From Pseudomonadota bacterium (GTDB lineage Bacteria > Pseudomonadota > Gammaproteobacteria > Steroidobacterales > Steroidobacteraceae): a stretch of DNA of 19,186 nucleotides. The DNA lies in contig JAEYXD010000185.1 of NCBI GenBank assembly GCA_023428645.1, positions 1 to 19,186 of the forward strand. The letters are read 5' to 3'. Position 1 is the stretch's first letter; each line of letters starts with the position of its first letter. Shown here piece after piece: positions 5,528 through 13,341 of this stretch. Position numbers and translations under genes: made by a program. The notes under the pieces were generated by a model. It did no database searches and was not told the origin of the DNA. It saw only the letters and a list, made by a program, of their open reading frames with translations.

Positions 5528-7567
5528 TCACCCCGCCTTTGCCGTCGGCGGCAGACCGAGCTCGACGTTTCGCAGCTTCTGGATCTCGTCGCGCAGGCGC
5601 GCGGCCTCTTCGAACTCCAGATTGCGCGCGTGCTTGAACATCTCCTGCTCGAGCTTCTTGATCTTGCGCAGCGCTTGCTCTGGCGTGAGCGACGCGTATT
5701 CGTTCGCCGGCTCGGCAATGCGCCTTGAACCGCCGCTCCTCTCGCCGTCCGAATACGCGCCCTCCATGATGTCCGTGACGGCTTTCTGAATACCGCGCGG
5801 CGTGATGCCGTGCTTTTCGTTGAACTCGATCTGCTTGCGACGGCGACGGTTGGTCTCCTCGATCGCGCGCCTGATCGACTTCGTCTCCTGATCGGCATAG
5901 AGGATCGCGCGGCCGTGCAGATTGCGCGCGGCGCGGCCGATCGTCTGGATGAGCGAATTCTCGGATCGCAGGAAGCCTTCCTTGTCGGCATCGAGGATGG
6001 CGACAAGGCCGACCTCCGGCATGTCGAGACCCTCGCGCAGCAAGTTGATACCGACGAGCACATCGAACTTGCCGAGGCGCAAGTCGCGAATGATCTCCAT
6101 GCGTTCGACGGTGTCGATATCGGAGTGCAGGTAGCGCACCTTCACGCCGTGCTCGTCCAGATATTCCGTGAGGTCCTCGGACATGCGCTTCGTCAGCGTC
6201 GTGATCAGGACGCGCTCGTCGCGCTCCTTGCAGCGCTTGATCTCCGAGAGCACGTCGTCGACCTGCGTGCGCACCGGCCGTAGCTCGACCTCGGGATCGA
6301 TGAGGCCCGTGGGACGCACGACCTGCTCGACGATCGCCCCGGAGTGCTGCAGCTCGTAGGCCCCGGGCGTCGCCGAGACGAAAATCATCTGCGGCGCGAG
6401 CTTCTCCCATTCATCGAAGCGCAGCGGTCGATTGTCGAGCGCGGACGGCAAGCGAAAGCCGTATTCGACGAGCGTTTCCTTGCGCGAACGATCACCACGG
6501 TACATGGCCCCCAGCTGCGGAATCGTCTGATGGCTCTCGTCGACGACGAGCAGCGCGTTCGAGGGCAGATAATCGAACAGACACGGCGGCGGCTCGCCGG
6601 GCGCCCGGCCCGACAAGAAGCGCGAGTAGTTCTCGATGCCGTTGCAGTAACCGACCTCGCGAATCATCTCGAGATCGAACTGCGTGCGCTGTTCGAGCCG
6701 CTGCGCCTCGAGCAGCTTGCCGTTCGCCTTGAGGTACTGCAGCCGATCGTGCAGCTCATCGCGAATCTCGTCGACGGCGCGGACGAGCCGATCGCGCGGT
6801 GTGACGTAGTGCGTGGATGGAAACACGGTGAAGCGCGGCGTCTTGCGGCGGATCTCGCCGGTCAATGGATCGAACAGCGTGAGCCCTTCGATCTCGTCGT
6901 CGAACAGCTCGACGCGCAACGCCTCGCGCTCGGACTCCGCTGGAAAGATGTCGATCACATCGCCGCGCACGCGATACGTGCCCTGCGTGAGCTCCATGTC
7001 GTTGCGCTTGTATTGCATGTCCGCGAGGCGACGCAGCATTTTGCGCTGATCGAGACGATCGCCGCGCGACAGATGCAGGACCATTTGCAGGTACGCCTCC
7101 GGATCACCGAGACCGTAGATCGCGGAAACCGTCGCGACGATGATCGCGTCCGGGCGTTCGAGCAGGGCTTTCGTCGCCGACAAGCGCATCTGCTCGATGT
7201 GCTCGTTGATCGAGGAATCCTTCTCGATATACGTGTCCGACGACGGGACGTAGGCCTCGGGCTGGTAGTAGTCGTAATACGAGACGAAGTATTCGACGGC
7301 GTTGTCTGGAAAGAACTCCTTGAACTCGCCGTAGAGCTGAGCCGCGAGCGTTTTGTTGTGCGCGAGCACCAGCGTCGGCCGCTGCACTTCGCGCACGACG
7401 TTCGCGATCGTGAACGTTTTTCCCGAACCGGTGACGCCGAGCAGGGTTTGATGCGTGAGTCCCGACTGCAAGCCCTCGACGAGCTGATGAATCGCGGCAG
7501 GCTGATCCCCCGCCGGCTCGTACTCGCCCTTCAAGTTGAAGCGGAGCGATGCGTTTTCGGTATTCAT
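5528..7567 (-). CDS. uvrB: excinuclease ABC subunit B
   Basis: UvrB is the damage-verifying helicase-like subunit of nucleotide excision repair; it is loaded by UvrA and then recruits UvrC. At 679 aa it matches E. coli (673). Seen in order: Walker A GVTGSGKT (44-51), the beta-hairpin region YFVSYYDYYQPEAYVPSSD (93-111) that clamps DNA, the DEAD-like box VVDESH (341-346), late helicase motifs INLLREGLDMPEVGLV and QTIGRAARN, and a C-terminal UVR domain (IKKLEQEMFKHARNLEFEEA) that contacts UvrC. The ATG at 7567 is chosen over a start eight codons upstream because MNTENASLRF leads directly into the family N terminus; a GGGGGA lies close upstream. I saw no LexA box of the E. coli type (CTGT-N8-ACAG) in the 5' region. 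Confidence 0.98.
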   Translation of the reverse strand: MNTENASLRFNLKGEYEPAGDQPAAIHQLVEGLQSGLTHQTLLGVTGSGKTFTIANVVREVQRPTLVLAHNKTLAAQLYGEFKEFFPDNAVEYFVSYYDYYQPEAYVPSSDTYIEKDSSINEHIEQMRLSATKALLERPDAIIVATVSAIYGLGDPEAYLQMVLHLSRGDRLDQRKMLRRLADMQYKRNDMELTQGTYRVRGDVIDIFPAESEREALRVELFDDEIEGLTLFDPLTGEIRRKTPRFTVFPSTHYVTPRDRLVRAVDEIRDELHDRLQYLKANGKLLEAQRLEQRTQFDLEMIREVGYCNGIENYSRFLSGRAPGEPPPCLFDYLPSNALLVVDESHQTIPQLGAMYRGDRSRKETLVEYGFRLPSALDNRPLRFDEWEKLAPQMIFVSATPGAYELQHSGAIVEQVVRPTGLIDPEVELRPVRTQVDDVLSEIKRCKERDERVLITTLTKRMSEDLTEYLDEHGVKVRYLHSDIDTVERMEIIRDLRLGKFDVLVGINLLREGLDMPEVGLVAILDADKEGFLRSENSLIQTIGRAARNLHGRAILYADQETKSIRRAIEETNRRRRKQIEFNEKHGITPRGIQKAVTDIMEGAYSDGERSGGSRRIAEPANEYASLTPEQALRKIKKLEQEMFKHARNLEFEEAARLRDEIQKLRNVELGLPPTAKAG

Positions 7568-7731
7568 AGACGTCCCCCTGGCTCGAGGCATTGTTCGACG
7601 CTCGATACCGCGAAAGGTTGCGATTCGTTGTCGGCAGAGTGCCGAAAAAACTTGTCAGCCGATGTCTTGTTGGTCGATCTATTCGGTTTGCGTTTGCGTC
7701 ATGTCTTCGGGTCACGTGTCTTGGAGCTGCC

Positions 7732-7760
7732 TTGGACGACTCCGGTCGCGTGACTACAAT
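7732..7760 (+). promoter_or_regulatory. promoter of the aminotransferase gene
   Basis: TTGGAC (7732-7737) and TACAAT (7755-7760) are 17 nt apart. The -10 matches consensus at five of six positions; the -35 match is weaker. A start of transcription near 7767 would give a leader of about 30 nt before the ATG at 7797. Confidence 0.5.
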
Positions 7761-7796
7761 GCGATGCGATCATCACCCCTCCCCCGCGGACGTTCC

Positions 7797-8990
7797 ATGA
7801 GCCTACCGATCTCGCAGCGCGTGCAACGCGTCAAGCCCTCCCCGACCGTCGCGCTGACGGGCCGCGTCGCGCAATTGAAGGCCGAAGGCAAGGACATCAT
7901 CAGCCTCGGCGCCGGCGAGCCGGACTTCGACACGCCGATGCATATTGCCGATGCCGGCGTGCATGCGATCCGCAACGGCTTCACTCGATATACGCCGCTC
8001 GAGGGCACCGCCGAGCTGAAGGACGCGATCATCGCGAAGTTCAAGCGTGAGAACGGGCTCGAGTACAAGCGCAGCCAGATTCTCGTCTCCAATGGCGCCA
8101 AGCAGACGATTTTCAATGCGGTGCTCGCGCTCATCGACCCAGGCGACGAGGTGATCGTGCCCGCGCCGTACTGGGTGTCCTATCCGGATATGGTGCTGTT
8201 GGCCGACGGCGTCCCGGTGATGCCATATGCCGGGCCCGAACAGGGCTACAAGATCACCGCGGCGCAGCTGGAAATGGCGATCACGCCGAAGACGCGGCTC
8301 TTCATACTGAACAGCCCGAGCAATCCGACGGGCGCCGCCTATACGCGGGACGAGCTGCGCGCGTTCGGTGATGTCCTCGCCCGGCACCCGCGCGTCGCGA
8401 TTTGCACCGATGACATGTACGAGCACATCTATTGGGCGCCCGAGCCGTTCGCGAGCCTCGCCGCCGTGTGCCCGGAGCTGTACGACCGGACCATCACCGT
8501 GAATGGCGTGTCCAAGGCCTATGCGATGACCGGATGGCGCATAGGCTATTGCGGCGGGCCGACGGAGATCGTCACGGCGATGGCGACGATCCAAGGTCAG
8601 AGCACCTCGAACGCGTCGTCGATCGCGCAAAAGGCCGCCGCGGCGGCGCTCGCGGGCGATCAAGCCTGCGTGCGCGAGATGAACGAGCACTTCAAGCGCC
8701 GGCACGATGTTCTCGTCGACGGCCTCAACAAGCTCCCGGGGGTTTCCTGCTTGCCGGGCGCGGGCACGTTTTACGCTTTCGCGAATGTCGAAGGCGCGAT
8801 GAGGATCATGGGCGCCAAGGACGACACCGCGTTCGCCGAGCACCTCCTGCACGGGGGCGTGGCCGTCGTTCCCGGCAGCGGGTTTGGTGCGCCGGGGCAT
8901 ATGCGCCTGTCGTTCGCATGCAGCATGGAGACGATCGAAGAGGCCCTGCGGCGCATGGATCGCGTGCTGAAATCGGCGCAAGCGGCGTGA
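7797..8990 (+). CDS. pyridoxal-phosphate aminotransferase, aspartate aminotransferase type (class I)
   Basis: 397-aa cytoplasmic fold-type I PLP enzyme, most like bacterial aspartate aminotransferases of the Thermus/Rhizobium type (some of which also use prephenate). Seen: ISLGAGEPDFDTP (35-47), the cofactor-phosphate region VSNGAKQTIFN, YWVSYPDM, SPSNPTGA with N176, the PLP lysine K240 in NGVSKAYAMTGWRIGY, and R370 (HMRLSFA) that binds the substrate alpha-carboxylate. The ATG at 7797 gives the family N terminus (LSQRV-like ISQRVQRVKPSPT); upstream in-frame sequence overlaps the promoter. The Shine-Dalgarno is weak (GGA). Exact substrate among aspartate, prephenate and aromatic amino acids cannot be read from sequence, so no symbol is given. 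Confidence 0.93.
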   Translation: MSLPISQRVQRVKPSPTVALTGRVAQLKAEGKDIISLGAGEPDFDTPMHIADAGVHAIRNGFTRYTPLEGTAELKDAIIAKFKRENGLEYKRSQILVSNGAKQTIFNAVLALIDPGDEVIVPAPYWVSYPDMVLLADGVPVMPYAGPEQGYKITAAQLEMAITPKTRLFILNSPSNPTGAAYTRDELRAFGDVLARHPRVAICTDDMYEHIYWAPEPFASLAAVCPELYDRTITVNGVSKAYAMTGWRIGYCGGPTEIVTAMATIQGQSTSNASSIAQKAAAAALAGDQACVREMNEHFKRRHDVLVDGLNKLPGVSCLPGAGTFYAFANVEGAMRIMGAKDDTAFAEHLLHGGVAVVPGSGFGAPGHMRLSFACSMETIEEALRRMDRVLKSAQAA

Positions 8991-9167
8991 TCGAGGACTC
9001 GATCCCGGCTGTGATTTGCATCGAGGGCGTAGGTCGCGCCGCGCGGCAGTGAGCGAATAAGCCTTAAGGCAGGGCCTACCCAGGGATTCGGCGCGAGGCG
9101 CAGCGCATCATCTTCATTGCGGGGATAAGGTGCGCTCCTATTCGTAGACGAGCCCGACACAGGTCGC

Positions 9168-9341
9168 ATGCACACGAAACAGATTCGCCTGCCTTCGAAC
9201 TACGCGGTTCAGGTCTGGAACATGGTCGCCCGCCGCGGCATGACGCCCGCGAGCGCGGCCAAGCAGATGTCGACGAGCACGTGGCGGGTCGAGCGCATCA
9301 TCGTCGGCGTGAGCCGGCGCAACGCGCATCGCTGGGACTAG
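9168..9341 (+). CDS. 57-aa small protein with helix-turn-helix-like sequence
   Basis: ATG to TAG of 58 codons between the aminotransferase and tRNA-Asn. Coding support: about nine in ten codons end in G or C, as in the neighbouring real genes, and AGG lies 4 nt before the ATG. In-frame sequence upstream has no other start codon before a stop. The protein begins MHTKQIRLPSNYAVQVWNMV and continues ARRGMTPASAAKQMSTSTWR, then VERIIVGVSRRNAHRWD. The segment MTPASAAKQMSTSTWRVERII has the spacing of a helix-turn-helix (AAxxM, turn, STWRVERI), and the protein is strongly basic. I do not recognise the family. It may be a small DNA- or RNA-binding protein. Confidence 0.6.
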   Translation: MHTKQIRLPSNYAVQVWNMVARRGMTPASAAKQMSTSTWRVERIIVGVSRRNAHRWD

Positions 9342-9401
9342 TCACGCCCCGCTCGCTTCCGCCGCCGCCCGCTCGCATCTCAAAGTCTTGCGATGCTTTC
9401 C

Positions 9402-9432
9402 TTGACACCTGCGGACTGCTTTCAGCAAAATC
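9402..9432 (+). promoter_or_regulatory. promoter of tRNA-Asn
   Basis: A perfect -35 TTGACA (9402-9407) is followed by CAAAAT (9427-9432, four of six matches) after 19 nt, then by GC-rich sequence. The tRNA starts 27 nt after the -10. The spacing is longer than ideal. Confidence 0.55.
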
Positions 9433-9458
9433 GCGCGCCTTCGAAGTCACCCACCGTT

Positions 9459-9533
9459 CCCCGGTAGCTCAGTGGTAGAGCGACGGACTGTTAATCCGTT
9501 GGTCGCCTGTTCGAATCAGGCCCGGGGAGCCAT
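9459..9533 (+). tRNA. tRNA-Asn (anticodon GTT)
   Basis: A 75-nt cloverleaf: acceptor TCCCCGG with CCGGGGA, discriminator G, encoded CCA (9531-9533). The D arm is GCTC-AGTGGTA-GAGC, the anticodon arm ACGGA-CTGTTAA-TCCGT with anticodon GTT, the variable loop TGGTC and the T arm GCCTG-TTCGAAT-CAGGC. It separates the housekeeping genes on its left from accessory genes on its right. No duplicate of its 3' end was seen in the window. Confidence 0.97.
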
Positions 9534-10112
9534 CTAAAGCAAGCGCATAGCGCGTTTCTGCGAACTTCGAATTCTCCAGCTCCAAACCCGTTAGAGCGCT
9601 TCTAGGACAGCACTCGAAATCCAGCCGTCCGAAAGCGGGCTTGCTACGGGCTTCACGAGAGCGCGATCGCCATCCCTGCTCATCCTCGCTGCCCGCGCCC
9701 GATAGATTTACGTGCGTCGGTGCGCTTGAGAGCACGGATCTTCGATGCCCATCATCCATTCCCTACGCCGTGGGTGATGTGAATACCCTGAGGCACAAGC
9801 CACCGTCCCGCCAGCGACATTCCATGATTGCGGCCATCGGCGGCATGCTCATGGTGCTGCACTTTTGGTGGTCGAGCCGAAGTGGATGAAGCTGCGCTTT
9901 CGTCACGCGATGAACGCAATGGACATCATCGCTATCGAAGCGGCGCCCCTTGAATTGCAAGGACGGACGATCGGCTGCAGGTCGTGCGAGACGTGGAGCT
10001 GAAGCGGACGGTGGCACTCGACGAGTATGGATTCACCCCGGCGCCCAGCTCGCCAATCCTGGCAGAATTCGCCCCTACTCTCCCACCAGTCATTGAGAAA
10101 AGATCGCTGCAA
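9534..10112 (+). other. 579-bp stretch without a convincing gene
   Basis: No reading frame here has a recognisable domain. Frames open on the minus strand overlap tRNA-Asn and read through it. On the plus strand a 38-codon frame from 9887 (MKLRFRHAMNAMDIIAIEAA) stops at about 10003. A second frame entering from about 9950 (DDRLQVVRDVELKRTVALDE) runs on into the FKBP frame without a good start. These look coding-like but broken and may be the remains of a gene; I cannot name it. No clear promoter or terminator. Confidence 0.4.
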
Positions 10113-10559
10113 ATGAAGTTGCTGAAAATGATCGTGCTCCTGACTTCGATGATCGGGAGCGTCGCGGTTGCGGACGAACGAATCGCTTCGCCCGCCGAGG
10201 AAATCACGACGGCGTCTGGCTTGCGGTACATCGACGACGCGGTGGGTGAAGGTGAGCCCGCCAAGGCGGGGGATACGGTCAGCGTGCACTACTCCGGTTG
10301 GATTCAGAATCCCGACGGCAGCAAGTGGCTGAGGTTCGACACCAGCAGGGAAATCGGCCGGCCGCTCGAATTCCGGCTTGGCCGGCGCCAGGTCATTGCA
10401 GGATGGGAAGAGGGAATCAGCGGCATGCGGCTCGGCGGCAAGCGAACACTGTTCGTGCCTTCCGCCCTCGCCTACGGCAAGCGTGGGCTCGGGAAGATCG
10501 TGCTGCCAAACCAGAATCTGATATTCGAAGTCGAGCTCGTCGGCCTCAAAGCCAAATAG
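10113..10559 (+). CDS. periplasmic FKBP-type peptidyl-prolyl cis-trans isomerase
   Basis: 148-aa protein predicted to be exported and to speed proline isomerisation during folding in the periplasm. The ATG at 10113 is chosen because it begins a clean signal peptide (MKLLKMIVLLTSMIGSVAVA, cleavage expected after A20 in an A-V-A context); the frame is open further upstream but without a Shine-Dalgarno. The FKBP domain fills residues 36-148 and keeps the active-site residues: Y60 (VHYSG), F75-D76 (RFDTS), V94-I95 and W98 (QVIAGW), Y121 (LAYG) and F138 (IFEVEL). The usual IPPN loop reads VLPN. It is a single-domain form. It stands alone, followed by a tandem 11-bp repeat and a 301-bp gap. Confidence 0.92.
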   Translation: MKLLKMIVLLTSMIGSVAVADERIASPAEEITTASGLRYIDDAVGEGEPAKAGDTVSVHYSGWIQNPDGSKWLRFDTSREIGRPLEFRLGRRQVIAGWEEGISGMRLGGKRTLFVPSALAYGKRGLGKIVLPNQNLIFEVELVGLKAK

Positions 10560-10860
10560 GCGTGACCAGGCGTTTCCTAGGCGTTTTCTACGTAGCACCG
10601 CAGGAATTGTGAGACGAGAGATATGAAACGGGCCGCAGACTCTCAGTCGTAGTGGTCTAGAAAGACCGAGCCCGTCTCGATGGCTATCTCCTAAGCATCG
10701 TATGGTCAGGCAGGTCACTGACGCGTGCCGCGCCAACCAACATCACCGATAGCACCTCCGCACAAACCACAGCACGCGACCACAATCGCTCTACTCCGCT
10801 TGGGCTCGACACTGGATGTCACATTCGAACACAGCCCAGGTCATGATCGAGGAGAGATTG
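10560..10860 (+). other. 301-bp intergenic region between the FKBP and hydrolase genes
   Basis: No gene is visible. It holds the tandem repeat at 10568-10589 and a short inverted repeat (GGTCT 10654-10658 with AGACC 10663-10667). Near its right end is the possible alternative start of the hydrolase (ATG at 10816). No sigma-70 promoter with good spacing was found by eye. Confidence 0.4.
10568..10589 (+). repeat. tandem 11-bp direct repeat
   Basis: AGGCGTTTCCT (10568-10578) is followed at once by AGGCGTTTTCT (10579-10589), with one difference. It begins 8 nt after the FKBP stop codon. There is no flanking hairpin. It may be a local duplication or a protein-binding direct repeat. Confidence 0.6.
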
Positions 10861-11880
10861 GTGCACAGAGATCCCGAGGTACATCCGCGTCGCTCCGTCC
10901 TCGCCCTGCTCGCGGCGAGTCCGACGATGGTGACTGCGCCGAGCGCGATTGCGGCGCCCATACCCTCGACGTCGAGCGGTGATCCAGCGTCCCGCGTTCG
11001 ATACCGCAAGCAGAAGGTGGGCACCGTGGAAGTGTTCTACCGAGAGGCGGGTCCGATCGACGCGCCGGTTGTCCTGCTGCTCCACGGCTTTCCCTCGGCC
11101 AGCCACATGTTTCGTGATCTGATTCCGCAATTGGCGGATCGATATCGTGTGATCGCGCCGGACCTTCCCGGTTTCGGCCAGACGCAGGCTCCGCCACGCG
11201 GCGAATTCAGCTACACCTTCGATGCTCTGGCCAGCGTCATCGGCGGCTTCGTCGATGCGTTGAGCCTGCAGCGCTATGCGCTTTACATCTTCGACTACGG
11301 TGCTCCGACCGGCCTGCGATTGGCAATGAAGCATCCCGAGCGCGTCACGGCGATCATCTCTCAGAACGGCAATGCCTACGTGGATGGCTTCAGTGATGAA
11401 TGGGGCGCGTGGCAGGCTTATTGGCGCGAACCGAGTGCGGCCAATCGTGAAGCCTGCCGTGCTTCGCTTACACCCGAGACGATCCGTCACTGGCAGTACG
11501 GAACCGGGTCCGATCCAAGCCTGCTGTCGCCGGACGGGTACGAGCTCGACATCGCCTATATGGCGCGGCCAGGCGCAGAGGAAGTCCAGCTCGATCTCAT
11601 CCTCGATTACCGCAGCAACGTGTCGCTCTACCCTGCGTTCCACGAATACTTTCGCGAGCACCGTCCGCCGTTGCTCGCGGTGTGGGGGCGCCATGATCCG
11701 GCGTTCATTCCTGCAGGCGCCGAGGCCTACAAACGAGACCTTCCCGACGCCGAGGTTCACCTCCTCGACGCCGGACACTTCGCACTCGAGACGCACCATC
11801 GAGAGATCGCGGCCCATATTCGGGACTTCTTGGGGCGAACGATTCCCACGACCATCTGGAATCGAGATCCACAGGGTTGA
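10861..11880 (+). CDS. alpha/beta hydrolase (epoxide hydrolase/haloalkane dehalogenase-like), with Tat-like signal
   Basis: 339-aa alpha/beta-fold hydrolase. The oxyanion motif HGFPSASHMF and APDLPGFGQT are typical. The nucleophile elbow reads LYIFDYGAPTG, so the nucleophile is an aspartate (D145 from this start), as in epoxide hydrolases and dehalogenases, not the serine of esterases. The acid is D279 (WGRHDPAF) and the base H306 (DAGHFALE). The N terminus HPRRSVLALLAASPTMV...SAIAA looks like a twin-arginine or Sec signal peptide. The GTG at 10861 is preferred because GAGGAG ends 6 nt upstream and it gives a compact signal peptide. ATG at 10843 and at 10816 are alternatives without a good Shine-Dalgarno, the latter giving 354 aa. 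Substrate unknown. Confidence 0.88.
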   Translation: MHRDPEVHPRRSVLALLAASPTMVTAPSAIAAPIPSTSSGDPASRVRYRKQKVGTVEVFYREAGPIDAPVVLLLHGFPSASHMFRDLIPQLADRYRVIAPDLPGFGQTQAPPRGEFSYTFDALASVIGGFVDALSLQRYALYIFDYGAPTGLRLAMKHPERVTAIISQNGNAYVDGFSDEWGAWQAYWREPSAANREACRASLTPETIRHWQYGTGSDPSLLSPDGYELDIAYMARPGAEEVQLDLILDYRSNVSLYPAFHEYFREHRPPLLAVWGRHDPAFIPAGAEAYKRDLPDAEVHLLDAGHFALETHHREIAAHIRDFLGRTIPTTIWNRDPQG

Positions 11881-11951
11881 TCAGCGCTAGCGCGCATCCC
11901 GCCTCGAACCTGCGCGCGCGTAGCGTTGCGAAATGCCGTTCTCAGGTGATC

Positions 11952-11998
11952 GGTTGAAAAATGGTGAGCGCGGCGGCAGACGTTCCCCCACCGCGCTC
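11952..11998 (-). terminator. intrinsic terminator of the minus-strand hydrolase/NTF2 group
   Basis: On the minus strand GAGCGCGG (11991-11998) and CCGCGCTC (11966-11973) form an 8-bp stem with a 17-nt loop. The tail ACCATTTTTC includes five T residues. It lies 69 nt after the stop codon of the NTF2-like gene at 12067 and faces the convergent plus-strand hydrolase. Confidence 0.5.
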
Positions 11999-12066
11999 TT
12001 GCCCGTCGCGCACCTATGTCGTCTGCGCTCGTGGCCCACATCGCTTCTTTCTGGCCGGCGTGGCGC

Positions 12067-12534
12067 TCAGACCTCGAACTCCGGACCTTGCGGATCGGTC
12101 TTGATCATCCAGGTGCCGCCGGCGCTGAATGATCTGCTCGAGGCAAAGGTGTCCTCCATGAACTGCAGGTACACGATCTTCCCCGCCCGTACCTTTGCAT
12201 GGATTGAGAAGGGAGAACGGAACGATTTTCCGCGGGTGTTGGAGCGGTAGGTGAACGAGCCGAAGACCGCCACATCCTCTCCCGATCCAAAGATCGTCGA
12301 TACAGCGAAGTCTTCGATCGTCCAATACTTGGCTACGCGAACGAAGGTGCTGGTGTAAGCCTCCCGCCCTTTCGCCGTGCCTGTCCACGGCAGAATCCTC
12401 TTCAGCTCGGCATTGTCGAAGTTGAGCGAAATGTAGGTCGCGTCCTCCGCGACGAGGCGCTCTGCGGCCGCGCTCACCTTCTCCGGCGCGGTGTTCTGCA
12501 AGAACTCTTGCACGATGTCTATTGGATTGCTCAT
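12067..12534 (-). CDS. NTF2/SnoaL-like domain protein
   Basis: 155-aa protein with the layout of a small NTF2-fold (SnoaL/ketosteroid isomerase-like) protein: N-terminal helix MSNPIDIVQEFLQNTAPEKV, LVAEDATYISL, WTGTAKGREAYTSTFVRVAKYW, then a curved sheet (VAVFGSFTYRSNTRG, SPFSIHAKVRAGKIVYLQFMEDT). Members bind or isomerise small hydrophobic molecules or serve as accessory proteins; no catalytic residues can be assigned with confidence. GAGGA lies 9 nt before the ATG. The AraC-like regulator ends 41 nt upstream on the same strand, so the two are probably co-transcribed. The fold is assigned by pattern only. Confidence 0.82.
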   Translation of the reverse strand: MSNPIDIVQEFLQNTAPEKVSAAAERLVAEDATYISLNFDNAELKRILPWTGTAKGREAYTSTFVRVAKYWTIEDFAVSTIFGSGEDVAVFGSFTYRSNTRGKSFRSPFSIHAKVRAGKIVYLQFMEDTFASSRSFSAGGTWMIKTDPQGPEFEV

Positions 12535-12575
12535 ACGATCTATTCCTCAATTGATGAAGTTGGTCGACGGAAAGG

Positions 12576-13199
12576 TCATCGCATCGTTGGTGAAGTTGAT
12601 TCGTGGAACACACGGTGATCGGATCCGAAGGCTGATGTCGGCACGAGCGAGCCGTGCGCACACTCCCGCCGCCATTCACTCGGCGTCGTACCGACGAGCC
12701 GCCGAAACAACCGCGTGAGATGGGACTGATCGCACAGCCCGCAATCGAGCGCGATCTGACTCAGAGGATGCTTGGTCGTCACCATCATCTGCTGTGCGCG
12801 CTCGATGCGCCGGCTCGCGATATAGGCGAACGGGGTCTGACCAAATGTCGCTTTGAACGTCCGGAAGAGGTGTCCGGCGCTGGTGCCGGTGAGCGTCGTG
12901 AGATCATCGCTCCGGATCGGCCGATCCAAATTTTGCTCGATGTATGTAACCAAGCGCTGCGCCTGCCAACGCGGCAGTCTGCCGCGCAACAGGCTCGCAG
13001 CCTTCGTCCCCTCGCTTGATTTCCGATTGGCCCGCAACATTGCCGTCGCACGGGTCAGGCACGCTTGCGTGCCCTGCGGATCGCATTCCACCTTGGATTG
13101 CGCCACGGTGAGCAACTCCAGCAAGGTGGCCGACAACGCCGCCTCGCCCTGTCGACTCTGCTCACGAGCCTCTGGGGCCCAAACTTCGTTGCTGCTCAC
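12576..13199 (-). CDS. AraC-family transcriptional regulator, short form
   Basis: 207-aa DNA-binding regulator. The C-terminal AraC/XylS domain spans about residues 75-178: WQAQRLVTYIEQNLDRPI, the first helix-turn-helix SDDLTTLTGTSAGHLFRTFK, FAYIASRRIERAQQMM, then the second helix-turn-helix SQIALDCGLCDQSHLTRLF and VGTTPSEWRRE. The N-terminal 75 residues are too short for a cupin sensor domain and are helical and alanine-rich (LLELLTVAQSKVECDPQGTQ). The GTG at 13199 is chosen because AGGAGAG lies just upstream; the longer frame starting at GTG 13250 adds 17 codons without a Shine-Dalgarno. It lies between two NTF2-like genes and likely controls this group. Confidence 0.92.
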   Translation of the reverse strand: MSSNEVWAPEAREQSRQGEAALSATLLELLTVAQSKVECDPQGTQACLTRATAMLRANRKSSEGTKAASLLRGRLPRWQAQRLVTYIEQNLDRPIRSDDLTTLTGTSAGHLFRTFKATFGQTPFAYIASRRIERAQQMMVTTKHPLSQIALDCGLCDQSHLTRLFRRLVGTTPSEWRRECAHGSLVPTSAFGSDHRVFHESTSPTMR

Positions 13200-13341
13200 T
13201 TCGCTCTCTCCTCTTCGATCATTGGTCAGCCGATGGGGCTTTCGAGCCACGTGTCGGGATGATCAGTCGAAGCGGCACGAATGCTGAGTAAGGAGTTGAA
13301 AAAGTCTGTAAATGCCGCTCCGTTGCGCTGGCCACGGGCTC

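Noticed and set aside
7628..7650. Hairpin TCGGCA-GAG-TGCCGA next to a run of A upstream of uvrB, considered as a terminator
   Set aside because: The T run precedes the stem on the minus strand and the plus strand has A residues after it, so neither direction gives a terminator.
6344..7753. 469-codon plus-strand frame opposite uvrB
   Set aside because: Antisense shadow of uvrB caused by high third-position GC; no domain and it runs into the uvrB leader.
7568..7796. LexA/SOS box upstream of uvrB
   Set aside because: No CTGT-N8-ACAG-like site was found by eye; regulation by damage cannot be claimed from this sequence.
9061..9070. 10-bp palindrome GCCTTAAGGC after the aminotransferase gene
   Set aside because: Palindromes of this length are expected many times by chance in a window of this size, and it is not placed at a promoter.
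9469..9759. 96-codon minus-strand frame ending GLIRTGDQRINSPSLYH
   Set aside because: Its C-terminal end is the antisense reading of tRNA-Asn, a well-known source of false protein entries; the rest has no recognisable domain.
9903..10736. 277-codon minus-strand frame opposite the FKBP gene
   Set aside because: It covers the clear FKBP gene on the other strand and shows no known motif.
10819..11817. 332-codon minus-strand frame opposite the alpha/beta hydrolase
   Set aside because: Shadow of a gene with a complete catalytic triad; Arg/Val-rich antisense composition.
11884..11928. GC-rich inverted repeat (CGCTAGCGCGC with GCGCGCGTAGCG) after the hydrolase gene, considered as its terminator
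   Set aside because: The arms pair imperfectly and no T run follows on the plus strand.
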